Source: Onthophagus taurus (taxonomy: Eukaryota > Arthropoda > Insecta > Coleoptera > Scarabaeidae). Taken from it: a stretch of DNA of 64,000 bases. Below, piece after piece: positions 45,060-54,039 of this stretch. The translations under genes and the position numbers were made by a program. Under the pieces are notes generated by a model. That model worked only from the letters and a program-made list of their open reading frames with translations. It did no database searches and was not told the DNA's origin. Each line of letters opens with the position of its first letter. Within the stretch, counting starts at the first letter, position 1. The stretch is taken from contig NC_091976.1 in NCBI RefSeq assembly GCF_036711975.1, forward strand, positions 4,836,001-4,900,000, written 5' to 3'.

Positions 45060-45877
45060 CGTACTCATTTTCTCTCGAACCTTTGCTCTAGCCTTGTCGT
45101 CTCTTCAACCCTGAAGTGCCGGGCGCCCGATGCCAGCTTAAAGTCGAGCGCGCCTTGGATTCGAACAAAAATACACAATTTCGTTTTTACAATTCAAATA
45201 ACTGTACCAATGTTATGACGTAGTCGATTTTAAAAATTCATAAAATAGTCAAATATATTCATTAAAATAAAATAATTGAACTTTAATAAGTGAAAAAAAT
45301 TGTTTCTTAATTTTAAATACGTTTCTGTACTGTATATCTTCGTAAAGTTAAAGAATTTAGTTAAAATTCGATGTAAAAATCGTCTCTTAATTTCCATTAG
45401 TAATATTTTTTTTCTAATCTCATTTAAAATGGCATTTTAACCGTTTAATATTATAGAAAGTCTCAATAATTTCAAGCCATTTACGACCATTAATGCGTTT
45501 ACGCACCGTTTCTTCACATTTTTTTGCGTATTTTTGACATAAGGCTTTTGCGAATTTTTTTTTCTTGAGTTGATATATTTTTTTTGTATTAAGTCTTAAA
45601 ATTTTACAATAATTTCTCACCGTCATCGTAAATGGGTAAACAATAAACTTTTTATTTTTTGTACACTTTAGTAATGTTAAAAAATTTATTACCTTATTCA
45701 CATAAGGTAATATAAAATTTCTGTTGAAACTACCTGTAAACTGAATTTTATAGATTGTTATTTATGAGCATGATAATATTCCATATTATAATGAAAAACC
45801 ATTTGATTTTGAGTATATAATTCATTTATTTACAAAGAAAATTTTATTAATAATAAAACATTTTATTATATATATAT
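45060..45877. repeat. Long inverted repeat, left arm (~818 bp)
   Basis: Complementary to 48456-49275 with only a handful of differences by eye (for example GCCCGATGCC against GCCCTATGCC). It contains a minus-strand frame at 45420-45626 (ATG; KKKKFAKALCQKYAKKCEE), Lys-rich and unrecognised, duplicated in the other arm. The outer edge (45060) coincides with the last codons of a small spliced gene in the right arm; the left arm retains the same terminal codons and the TAG (45089-45091). Confidence 0.85.
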
Positions 45878-46465
45878 TTATTATTATTTATGTTATTTAT
45901 TATTATAATAAATATTTAAAAAAAAAGTATTAAAAATAGTTTATTGTAATTATTATTGTAACGTTTCCTTTTGATTGAAAATTATTATCTGTCAAAATTT
46001 TACGGAATTCCTTAATTAAATCATTCATAATAAAATACAACAAAATATTTATTTTCATTTTCGTTTAGAGTTTGTCAGCTGTTACCATCCAATTCTGGGA
46101 AACATCCCCGTCTCTTTAAATGTCGCGCGGTAAGATTTTACAAAGGGTTTGCGATGGTCATAAAAAAATGAGATAACGCAATTACCTAGAATTTTAATTT
46201 TTTGATGGTATTTATTCTTTTAAGTTTCGTTTGGACATCACTTTGCTTTTGGCGATCGTGAGCGGTTGTTGATAGTGTTTTGCTATTTTTTGCTGAGCGT
46301 TTTCTTCTTTATATTTGATTTTGATAGTCTTACGACTGCGTTATTTTTATATTAAGATAGTATTAATTTATTGTTATTTTTCGTAGCGGTTTCTTGTTTT
46401 TTTTGCTTTTGATAGTGTTAAATTAGAGTATTAAGGTAGTGATAATTTAGCGTTAAGTATTCACG
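45878..46465. other. AT-rich sequence before the Tc1-like gene
   Basis: Begins as TTA/TAT repeats, then unique sequence with TTTGTCAGCTGTTACCATCC at about 46071. It includes the presumed 5' region of the spliced transposase. Terminal repeats of that transposon could not be matched. Confidence 0.3.
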
Positions 46466-47970
46466 ATGAAGGTGTTAGGTCAACCGGAAAGTAGTTTTGC
46501 GCAAAGACTGCGAATATGTGCTCTGGCCGAGTGGCCAGTGGTAAGTGAATTTGTCGGTAAGATTGAATAATTTTGAATATTATGATTATATAGTAAGCTT
46601 AATTCCGATTTTATCATCTACCAATTACAATTATTTTGACAATGTAAATACACAATAGTTTAACTTTTAATAAAATAATTTTGTGCTTTTGATCTGCCCA
46701 TCAATTTTGTTTTTAGAAGGCAATAAAATCTGTGTGAATTTGCAGTAAAATTTGCCCGATTTTAAATGAAACTTGGGTGTATTTTAAGGAGCTCTATAAT
46801 AATCATTTTGATTTGCCAAGAATAATGGAATACATTAATCAAAAGGGTTACTTGAATTATTTTTGAAAACATGAAATTCTTTGTGGTTCTATTTTTCGCT
46901 TTGTTGGTAGAGATGGACAGTAAACAAATGGATAAGGCGAGGCGCTTTGAATGGCGAGAGGGGTTTAAAGAGCACACGAGTAGTGCCAAGAAAAACAACT
47001 GCCGATGAAGATGAGCGAATTGTCAATTATGCTCGTATGCACCCAACTTGCCCATCAAGAGCTATCCGGCAGGAATTAATAGTCGACTGCTCCCTTCAAA
47101 CCATTCGAAACCGTTTAAACGAGAATGGTATTTTAAAGTAATACATAGAAAATAGCAGAAAGACTAAACAATTTTAATAATTTTAAAGGTTTGCGGGCTA
47201 GAATACCGGCAGAAAAAATTCAGCTGTCACCCCAGAATGCCCAGCACAGATTGAGATTTTGTGAAGAAAATATAAACCGGGATTGGCGAGGTGTCATATT
47301 TTCGGATGAAAAGACGTTTTTGTCATCCCAAAATTCGAAACAGCGAGTTTGGCGTCGTAGTGGGACGAGATATGACGCCGAAAATGTCGTTACGATGGCA
47401 ACCAGTGGACGAGTCTCACTTGGTAAGCTCTAGAACCTTGTAACTACTCTATGATGATGTTATCTGACGAATTACTACAATTACCACAATAACTGTTTAT
47501 CAGGTGTATGGGGTTGGATCAGAGATGCCGGGCCTGGAGCGTTGTTTAAAGTTTCGCCCCCAACATTTACTGCTCGGCATTATGTTGGGGTTTTGGAAGA
47601 AATTTTTATTCCAAGTGTGAGGGCAGTATATCCTGAGGATGAGGTGGAGGTTCTAACATTTGTACAAGACAACAGCCCCATCCATACCGCTCGGTTAGTC
47701 GAGGAGTGGTTTCAAGACAATAATAACGTAGAACGATTAAAATGGCCTCCACGCTCGCCCGATTTAAATCCCATTGAAGAGGTGTGGGGTTATATGGTAC
47801 GCGGGTGGGAATTTGACGAACGATTTCGGGACCGAGCTATTTTAGAAGAATACGTTATGCGGAAATGGGATAGTCTTCGTGGCGGGGATTTATGTCAGCG
47901 ATTGGTCGGCTCAATGACATCCCGATTAGAAGAATGTCAAAATAATAACGGGTTATACACCCATTATTAA
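46466..47970 (+). CDS. Spliced Tc1/mariner-type transposase, four exons, open
   Basis: Exons 46466-46540, 46911-47137, 47202-47422 and 47504-47970 join at GT-AG introns in phase to give about 329 residues without a stop. Exon 2 supplies the DNA-binding helix-turn-helix (RWTVNKWIRRGAL; VVPRKTTADEDERIVNYA). Catalytic residues are IFSDEKTF, FVQDNSPIHTAR and SPDLNPIEEVW; about 35 residues lie between the second Asp and the Glu. Tc1/mariner transposases usually lack introns, so three introns are unusual, though spliced members are known in some lineages. Introns are 370, 64 and 81 bp. The acceptor at 47201 was chosen because the nearer AG at 47188 gives a stop. Confidence 0.78.
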
Positions 47971-48239
47971 ATTTTGACATAACAAATTTTATTCATTATT
48001 AAGTAGGTATAATTTTTATTATTAAAGTGTTCTTAATATTTGATGAAATCTTTTTAATTTTTTCAATGCTGACCGACAAAACCAAGTGAGAAGAAACAAT
48101 AAGCGCATACCTGGCTGTGGTCCTCAAGACGAAAAAGATAAAACTCTTCATCCCGCGGGATGAAGAGTCCCTTCCAAAGCCGGTAAGTTGAGACAACCTT
48201 AATAAAATTAATATTAACCATCAATATTTTTTTTCTTGC
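47971..48239. other. 3' flank of the Tc1-like gene
   Basis: AT-rich. A CATCCCGCGGGATG palindrome lies at about 48150-48163, inside CTCTTCATCCCGCGGGATGA. No gene. Confidence 0.3.
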
Positions 48240-48435
48240 AATTGAATCCTGGATATAACGACTTCCGCAGAAATCCGGGTGGTCCGGGAGAAGAGAGGGG
48301 GGGTTTTTAGTGGATAGCAGGTGCTAATTAATTGTAGTCCCACACTCCCGGCCGAAATACGATTTTTCCGACCCACGAACTATAGGCGCCATCAGTAGGC
48401 CGGGGTGCGTAAGGCATTTTCCCCTCCTCTGCGCA

Positions 48436-48453
<18 letters not shown>
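48240..48453 (+). mobile_element. 3' tail of a non-LTR retrotransposon with poly(A)
   Basis: GC-richer segment with GGGTTTTTAGTGGATAGCAG and CCCACACTCCCGGCC, then CTCCTCTGCGC followed by about 19 A (48435-48453). This resembles the 3' untranslated end of R1/I-group LINEs. 5'-truncated to about 200 bp and abutting the right inverted-repeat arm. Confidence 0.55.
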
Positions 48454-48455
<2 letters not shown>

Positions 48456-48467
<12 letters not shown>

Positions 48468-49275
48468 ATAAAATGTTTTATTATTAATAAAATTTTCTTT
48501 GTAAATAAATGAATTATATACTCAAAATCAAATGGTTTTTCATTATAATATGGAATATTATCATGCTCATAAATAACAATCTATAAAATTCAGTTTACAG
48601 GTAGTTTCAACAGAAATTTTATATTACCTTATGTGAATAAGGTAATAAATTTTTTAACATTACTAAAGTGTACAAAAAATAAAAAGTTTATTGTTTACCC
48701 ATTTACGATGAAGGTGAGAAATTATTGTAAAATTTTAAGACTTATTACAAAAAAAATATATCAACTCAAGAAAAAAAAATTCGCAAAAGCCTTATGTCAA
48801 AAATACGCAAAAAAATGTGAAGAAACGGTGCGTAAACGCATTAATGGTCGTAAATGGCTTGAAATTATTGAGACTTTCTATAATATTAAACGGTTAAAAT
48901 GCCATTTTAAATGAGATTAGAAAAAAAATATTACTAATGGAAATTAAGAGACGATTTTTACATCGAATTTTAACTAAATTCTTTAACTTTACGAAGATAT
49001 ACAGTACAGAAACGTATTTAAAATTAAGAAACAATTTTTTTCACTTATTAAAGTTCAATTATTTTATTTTAATGAATATATTTGACTATTTTATGAATTT
49101 TTAAAATCGACTACGTCATAACATTGGTACAGTTATTTGAATTGTAAAAACGAAATTGTGTATTTTTGTTCGAATCCAAGGCGCGCTCGACTTTAAGCTG
49201 GCATAGGGCGCCCGGCACTTCAGGGTTGAAGAGACGACAAGGCTAGAGCAAAGGTTCGAGAGAAAATGAGTACGC
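48456..49275. repeat. Long inverted repeat, right arm (~820 bp)
   Basis: Mirror of 45060-45877, beginning in an (AT)n tract. It carries the plus-strand frame 48633-48914 homologous to the left-arm frame with two residue changes (LRLIT for LRLNT; MKVRNY for MTVRNY). The outer edge lies within exon 2 of the small spliced gene at 49243-49523. Confidence 0.85.
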
Positions 49276-49523
49276 TGATCCTCCGGGAACTGGCCCCCAA
49301 TAAAGGACATTACCCCCCTCACGGAGGATGATATCCTCTAATTCCTCCACCGACGTTATGAATACGGAGGGCTGTAAATTGAAAGGACTATGTATTATTA
49401 TTACAATTCGGAAGGAATAATGATCAATAAAATATCACTTACATTTTCACATACGAAAGAACAAATTGTAAAAATTATCCCAATCACATGATACGGTATC
49501 ATCGATAGCTGTATTGACGGCAT
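49243..49523 (-). CDS. Small spliced gene 1 of a variable-exon family (69 aa)
   Basis: Exon 1 49523-49443 (MPSIQLSMIPYHVIGIIFTI) and exon 2 49371-49243, joined at AAT|GTAAGT...TTTACAG|CCC in phase 0, ending at TAG. Exon 2 contains VLYWGPVPGGSAYSFS, which aligns with IIFCGPFYEGSLRIS and IIFCGPFLGGSSRIA of the two other members, and a preceding ITSVEELED block aligns with their TD region. No signal peptide is certain, though exon 1 is hydrophobic. Promoter TATATATAAAGAGGAT lies 50-65 bp upstream. Function unknown. Confidence 0.65.
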
Positions 49524-49555
49524 TTTAGAAAACAATGTAGCGCCGCTATGCAGCT

Positions 49556-49660
49556 TAAAAGCGCGTATATCCTCTTTATATATACTATGGGACATCGTTT
49601 ATGTAAATAGGTTTTTAATTAATGTCGATTGAAAGAAGCGTAGAAGTTTAAGCGTAGAAA
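49556..49660 (-). promoter_or_regulatory. TATA promoter unit of small spliced gene 1
   Basis: On the minus strand: AACTTCTACGCTTCTTTCAA, then TTTACATAAACGATG, CATAGTATATATAAAGAGGA, then TTTTAAGCTGCATAG before the ATG. The same ordered blocks occur at gene 2 (50253-50312, 50506-50525) and in a gene-less unit at 50530-50606. Confidence 0.6.
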
Positions 49661-49828
49661 AAAAAAACATATATATTAAGCAATAAAATATATATTTAAT
49701 AATAATAATAATAAAATATAAAATTAATTATCTAACTATATTTAATACTAAAATAAGATCATAAAATTAAACTTACTAAAATAAGATCATAAAATTAAAC
49801 TAAACTTAATAAATAAAAAATTTGATGA

Positions 49829-49882
49829 CTGAAAAAATTAAAATGTGAAATTATAAAAGTATATAAAAATCAATAACTTACC
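49829..49882 (-). other. Extra duplicate intron downstream of gene 2
   Basis: GTAAGTTATTGATTTTTATA...TTTTTTCAG, 54 bp, closely resembling gene 2 intron 2 (49925-49984). It follows a 42-bp exon-sized segment (49883-49924), so the intron-exon unit appears tandemly duplicated. Confidence 0.6.
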
Positions 49883-49901
49883 CAGACGCTTCTCAAAACA
49901 A

Positions 49902-50234
49902 TTACGCATTTGGGGGCAGCTTCACTGAAAAAGTAAAAATGTAAAATCCACTTTTTCAAAGTAAATAAAAAATCAATAACTTACAGCAGACGTAGAGCTT
50001 GTCGTCGTAGTGGGGGTCTCTCGATATTCGCAGCGACCCCTCATAAAAGGGGCCGCAAAAAATGATTTCCCACCCCCATATTTGCATTAGTGTCATTTGA
50101 GTGTCTGTCACTTCATGTATTATACACTGAAAATAATATAAAAATAAAATTTAAAATTAAACGAGTATGGAATTAATACTTACATTTTGCCATACGGCAT
50201 TGCACATATCTTGAACGAGTTGTGGTAAAGGCAT
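49902..50234 (-). CDS. Small spliced gene 2 of the variable-exon family (71 aa, three exons)
   Basis: Exons 50234-50184 (MPLPQLVQDMCNAVWQN), 50126-49985 and 49924-49902, with introns of 57 and 60 bp. Phase is kept and translation ends LPPNA-stop. Exon 2 holds TLMQIWGWEIIFCGPF and RISRDPHYDDKLYVC. Its two introns are about 90% and 93% identical to those of gene 3 (63.5-63.8 kb), whereas coding exons are only about 61-62% identical. A further intron-like copy (49829-49882) follows the stop, so alternative 3' exons are possible. No known family recognised. Confidence 0.7.
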
Positions 50235-50331
50235 TTTGTTAAGAAGAAGAAGAACTAGTTGAACTATGCGGCTTAAAGGCGCATTTATCCTCTTTATATA
50301 CTATGGAATACTGTTTATGCAAAGAGGTTAA

Positions 50332-50502
50332 CCCTTCCGCGTGGAGTGTCGTACACGTGTACGTCATGCATAAAATTATTTCTACTGCGGAAGATCACAT
50401 TAGAGTAGATAGCATAGAGTAGATCACACTCACACATCTCACGTAGATCGCACTCACGCATCTCACATAGTAATTGAATTTTTTAACTTCCACGCGGAAG
50501 GG
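50332..50502. mobile_element. 171-bp piggyBac-type MITE in the gene 2 promoter
   Basis: TTAA at 50328-50331 and 50503-50506. Ends CCCTTCCGCGTGGA and TCCACGCGGAAGGG are inverted repeats (one inner mismatch). Internal direct repeats of ACTCACRCATCTCAC and a GTACACGTGTAC palindrome. TTAA duplication identifies piggyBac-superfamily mobilisation; the ends differ from the 35-kb piggyBac. It splits the conserved upstream block of gene 2. Confidence 0.9.
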
Positions 50503-50529
50503 TTAAAAGAAGCGTAGAAGTTTTCCTAA

Positions 50530-50610
50530 TGATAATGTATAGAATACGGTTTATGTGAACAGGTTTCCATTATGTAATATCGATTGAAAGCGTAGAAGTT
50601 TTATTTACAA
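50530..50610 (-). promoter_or_regulatory. Third, gene-less copy of the small-gene upstream unit
   Basis: Contains AAAACTTCTACGCTTTCAAT and TTCACATAAACCGTATTCTA in the same order as the upstream regions of genes 1 and 2, but no TATA-proximal half or coding exon follows. It suggests a lost member of the array next to integrase. Confidence 0.5.
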
Positions 50611-50623
50611 AATAACATAAAAA

Positions 50624-51556
50624 TTAAACAATATTATCTTTAGAAATCCAACTGTTATGTGATGAATCGAATCCTAACCACTTAACGTACACTTTATTCT
50701 TTTTCCTTTTCAACACTTTTTCAACAAGATATACATCAGGTTGTTTTGATTTTTGAAGTTCAAATTCATAAAAAGCTCCTTTAATAGGCTGACCATCCAT
50801 ATCCTCTAATAAATAAGAAATTGGATTCGTAATTTGTCTTTTAACTATTTTAAATAATTCGGTGGTCCAGTTGGGTAAATATCCTTTATCGAAAACGTGT
50901 TTATGCTTGCTAATGCGAACTACATCTCCAATTTTAAAGTTTCCCTTACCAGCAATTTTAATATGATTGTACACCGTATTGAGAAGTTTATTTTCTATAG
51001 ATTTCGAATTTATTTGAAATGGCTTCATTTTCGTTGTTGAATGCTTTGAATTGTTATATTGAGTTGTAATAGTATCCAATAAATGTAGCCATTTATGATT
51101 TCCGTAAAGACTAAACATTTTATATAACTTTTGTTTTATGGTTCTAATTACACGTTCAGCTATTGAAGCCTTCATTACACTATAGGTTGAATAATGATTA
51201 ATTTTAAATTCCATCATCAACTTTTTAAAGTGAGTATTGTAAAATTCTTTTCCTTGATCTGTTTGTAGATTTTTAGGTAGACGACCTTCAGAGAGAATTG
51301 AACGTAACGCGTGTGTTACATCCGTTGAAGATTTATTTTTTAACGGTCGCATCCAGAGATACTTCGAAAAACAATCGATAACCACTAATATGTACTTATG
51401 TCCGGCATTGAATTTACCAAATTCAATCATTTCAATAAGATCAGCTTGCCATAAATCATCAATCCCCTTCAATATAGTTCTTCGTCTGGAAAATAAACGT
51501 CTAGCAGGCCGATGAAGTTCTTCAACTATAGTTTGTTTTGCTTTCGATACCTGCAT
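50624..51556 (-). CDS. Polinton retroviral-type integrase with chromodomain
   Basis: 310 residues, ATG 51556 (MQVSKAKQTIVEELHRPARR). rve catalytic core: first Asp in DLWQADLIEM, second in LQTDQGKEFYN, Glu in SIAERVIRTIK; 33 residues by my count between the last two. After the core an SH3-like segment (GNFKIGDVVRISKHK) and a C-terminal chromodomain (YLVEKVLKRKKNKVYVKWLG). It cuts and joins Polinton ends; the chromodomain may steer it to chromatin. The N-terminal HHCC zinc domain is absent or short. Frame intact, the only complete integrase in the window. Confidence 0.9.
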   Translation of the reverse strand: MQVSKAKQTIVEELHRPARRLFSRRRTILKGIDDLWQADLIEMIEFGKFNAGHKYILVVIDCFSKYLWMRPLKNKSSTDVTHALRSILSEGRLPKNLQTDQGKEFYNTHFKKLMMEFKINHYSTYSVMKASIAERVIRTIKQKLYKMFSLYGNHKWLHLLDTITTQYNNSKHSTTKMKPFQINSKSIENKLLNTVYNHIKIAGKGNFKIGDVVRISKHKHVFDKGYLPNWTTELFKIVKRQITNPISYLLEDMDGQPIKGAFYEFELQKSKQPDVYLVEKVLKRKKNKVYVKWLGFDSSHNSWISKDNIV

Positions 51557-51564
51557 TCTTACGC

Positions 51565-52135
51565 TTATGGATTAGGTACAACTTTTTTCTCTAATGCGTC
51601 TAGTCGGGAATTTATACTGTTTTCTGTATCAAGCATACGATTTGCAACATCCTGTATTCCATTCTGTAGATTGGTTGTGAGTATATCAATTGTATTTAAA
51701 TTAGAAATGAATGAACTTTTTAGAGCTGAAGTTTGCTGTTCGTTTAATAGGATTCCCGCGTTAATTTTTGTAATGTCTTCTTTTAAGTTTTTGCTCGATT
51801 CTATTGTAAGATCCTTGTAGAGACGATATATCCGATTGATTTAATTTAACTTTCGCTATTATGACGGCAATTTCGTTTAAGATTGTAGCTTTCAATTTTT
51901 CACAAATTTCATCTACGTAAATTTTTATCGCACAATCGTTTTCATCCGTCGGTTGTTGAACGTTAGTTAGTTTACGTCCCTGGATATCATAATCACCATC
52001 TATGGTTAAAGGTAAACCAATACTGCGTTGAAATGTAGTTATATTCTCATCACTCAAGAATCTATTCCGTGAAGAACGAAATGTACGACCAAACTTATCA
52101 ATGCTCACACTACTCACGCTTGACCCACTGTTCAT
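51565..52135 (-). pseudogene. Fiber-like coiled-coil Polinton protein, frameshifted
   Basis: ATG 52135. After a Ser-rich N-terminus comes GLPLTIDGDYDIQGRKLTNV and a heptad-rich region. Near 51815-51840 the frame shifts: the first frame stops at 51761 while the neighbouring one continues as a coiled coil (TINAGILL-type heptads, SSFISNLNTIDILTTNLQN) to a TAA at 51565. The DYD-x-GRKLTNV block recurs in insect Polinton proteins, and its stalk-like composition suggests a spike or fiber; inference. Confidence 0.55.
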
Positions 52136-52162
52136 TGGTATACATAAATTATTATTTTTTTA

Positions 52163-53109
52163 TTATGATATAACACCGCTCTCTTTCAGTTCTTCTATAA
52201 TAGATGTAATTTCATTGATATGGGAATTGTTTCCTGCCGCATGTGGCGCGTACAATAATCTTAATCGATCTACCAACTCATTAACATCATCCCAGTATTT
52301 ATACTCAACGATTTTCGAGTTCACTTCAAGATGTCTTCCGGATATTAATCTACCTCCTGATTTATTAGATGTAAATAAAGGTTTAATAATTTTAGTATAC
52401 TTGTACGATTTATTTCCAACAATTTGACCCGTAAAATTTCGCTTATGCGCACCCGTATACTCTAGAATCGATTTGTAACGTTGTAGATCTTCTTCAGTAT
52501 AATTTGTAGGTCGTTTTAACTGTATAAGTTCATATAACCCCGGAGTGTTTTGAATACGTTTTTCACCTCCAAGGATAATATGGGAAGGTTTAAATTGAAC
52601 AGTCTTCGATCCAATCATCCAATTGTTTTCATCAGCATCATAACGTATACCCATTCTCTCATCAATTTCTTCTCTTTTACCAAACGTATAATATAAATCC
52701 CGAATTTGTAACGGTAGATTTTCTATAGGTAAATCCTCCACTTTCAATTTTTGTTTTACATCCGGCGTTTTATATTCATCATCGCTTTCAGGAAATGTTA
52801 ATTTTTTCCTAAATCCTGGAGTTTTAAAATCAGTTTCATCAAATTTTTTTTTACGTCTACAGCAGTATCATCAGAATGTGGATAGTGGTGATGATAATGT
52901 ACAGAAGAAGATTTCGCGTCACTTAATTTATTAGTTATATCTTTCAATGAGTCGCTTAAAGGCTGATGGAGTTTAGCGATAAGACGATCATCGCTTTCTC
53001 GACCGAGTTTAAGCGCTAAATATTTTTTCTTAATAGTATTTGTTATGTTAATTATAGCTTTATCTCTTTCACGAATGGAACGCTTAGTCATTTCATCACC
53101 ATGTGACAT
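52163..53109 (-). pseudogene. DUF8207-like Polinton protein, copy C, homopolymer frameshift
   Basis: ATG 53109 (MSHGDEMTKRSIRERDKAII) opens a charged helical N-terminus; the C-terminal half (52747-52163) has FGKREEIDERMGIRYD, YTGAHKRNFTGQIVGN and YKYWDDVNELVDRLRLL. The two halves lie in different frames that exchange at a T9 tract (52844-52852), so a one-base length change accounts for the break. Function unknown. Always adjacent to integrase or ATPase in these elements. Confidence 0.75.
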
Positions 53110-53146
53110 GCTTACTTTCGTAAATACTAGATAACAATGTAATAAT

Positions 53147-53848
53147 TTAGTCTGGGTAAATATATTTATCCATTCCTATACGATACCTTCCATCTTTTAA
53201 TTCAAAATCTTTCATAATAATCATAGGGTTATATTTATCATCATTCCAACACCGTTTACAAGCTTCCTTCAAAACATTAAACTTCATATCGGTGTTAACG
53301 TGTTCATCATACACATGTTTTAAATTAATCTCATCCTGTTTGAATAGAATTAGGACGTTTGCGTTGTCTCGAATTAGGTGTTTAGGTATTCGTGTATAGG
53401 TTTGCGTAAGATAGAACGAATCAATATTTTTATGTCGCCCCATACAGAAAAATGATCGAATCTTATCCTGCTTATCACATGCTACATCATCAAATATGAA
53501 AATTGAGTTTTGTTTAGCTTCAGATGGATCTATAACTGTATCATTATCCGTAAATCGATAAAATCCTATTTCCGGTAATTGTTTCATAATCATCTCTAAA
53601 AATTTATATTTCGGTTGATGTAAGGATTTTGAGTATAGATAAATATTTTCAAAAGTTAAACCGTTTTTATCGAAAATGAGATTTAACATCAAATTGGTTT
53701 TCCCACATCCGCTCGGACCGCACACTATTGCTCGTATACTGTTCGGTATGAGGTCACCATGTCTACGTGTTGTTATCATCTTCGTCATTATCAGCCGATC
53801 GAGATCGGTTAATGACATTGTGACAGATGGATGCTGCACTACACGCAT
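53147..53848 (-). CDS. FtsK/HerA-type packaging ATPase (copy C)
   Basis: Likely start MRVVQHPSVTMSLTDLDRL at 53848, another ATG lies at 53878. Walker A CGPSGCGKTN, Walker B FIFDDVACD, then FYLTQTYTRIPKHLIRDNAN. The C-terminus ends IGMDKYIYPD. Complete frame of about 234 residues; the best-preserved ATPase in the window. It diverges from the PLA2 gene with about 80 bp between starts. Confidence 0.88.
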   Translation of the reverse strand: MRVVQHPSVTMSLTDLDRLIMTKMITTRRHGDLIPNSIRAIVCGPSGCGKTNLMLNLIFDKNGLTFENIYLYSKSLHQPKYKFLEMIMKQLPEIGFYRFTDNDTVIDPSEAKQNSIFIFDDVACDKQDKIRSFFCMGRHKNIDSFYLTQTYTRIPKHLIRDNANVLILFKQDEINLKHVYDEHVNTDMKFNVLKEACKRCWNDDKYNPMIIMKDFELKDGRYRIGMDKYIYPD

Positions 53849-53929
53849 TGTGGTATTAAAATGAGTTTTAATCTTCATGTACAGATACTATATAATAGAT
53901 GTGAAAACATAAATTATACTTAGTTGAGT

Positions 53930-54038
53930 ATGTTGTTCATTCGAGATAGTACATCTACGACAGTGGAAGGAAACGGAATACTTAATACACTTATCAATAA
54001 ACTACCCGTTGAGTTACACGTTCCAGGTTATCAATTTT
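53930..54038 (+). pseudogene. PLA2-like virion protein stub (copy C)
   Basis: ATG 53930; contains GILNTLINKLPVELHVPGYQ, matching the start of copy B PLA2. It stops just before the calcium loop, where LINE sequence begins, so neither active-site motif remains. Confidence 0.75.
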
Positions 54039-54039
54039 C

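Noticed and set aside
45420..45701. Lys-rich frame in the inverted repeats as a definite gene
   Set aside because: Present in both arms only because the arms are duplicates; upstream residues lack an ATG and composition is low complexity, so it is left as part of the repeat.
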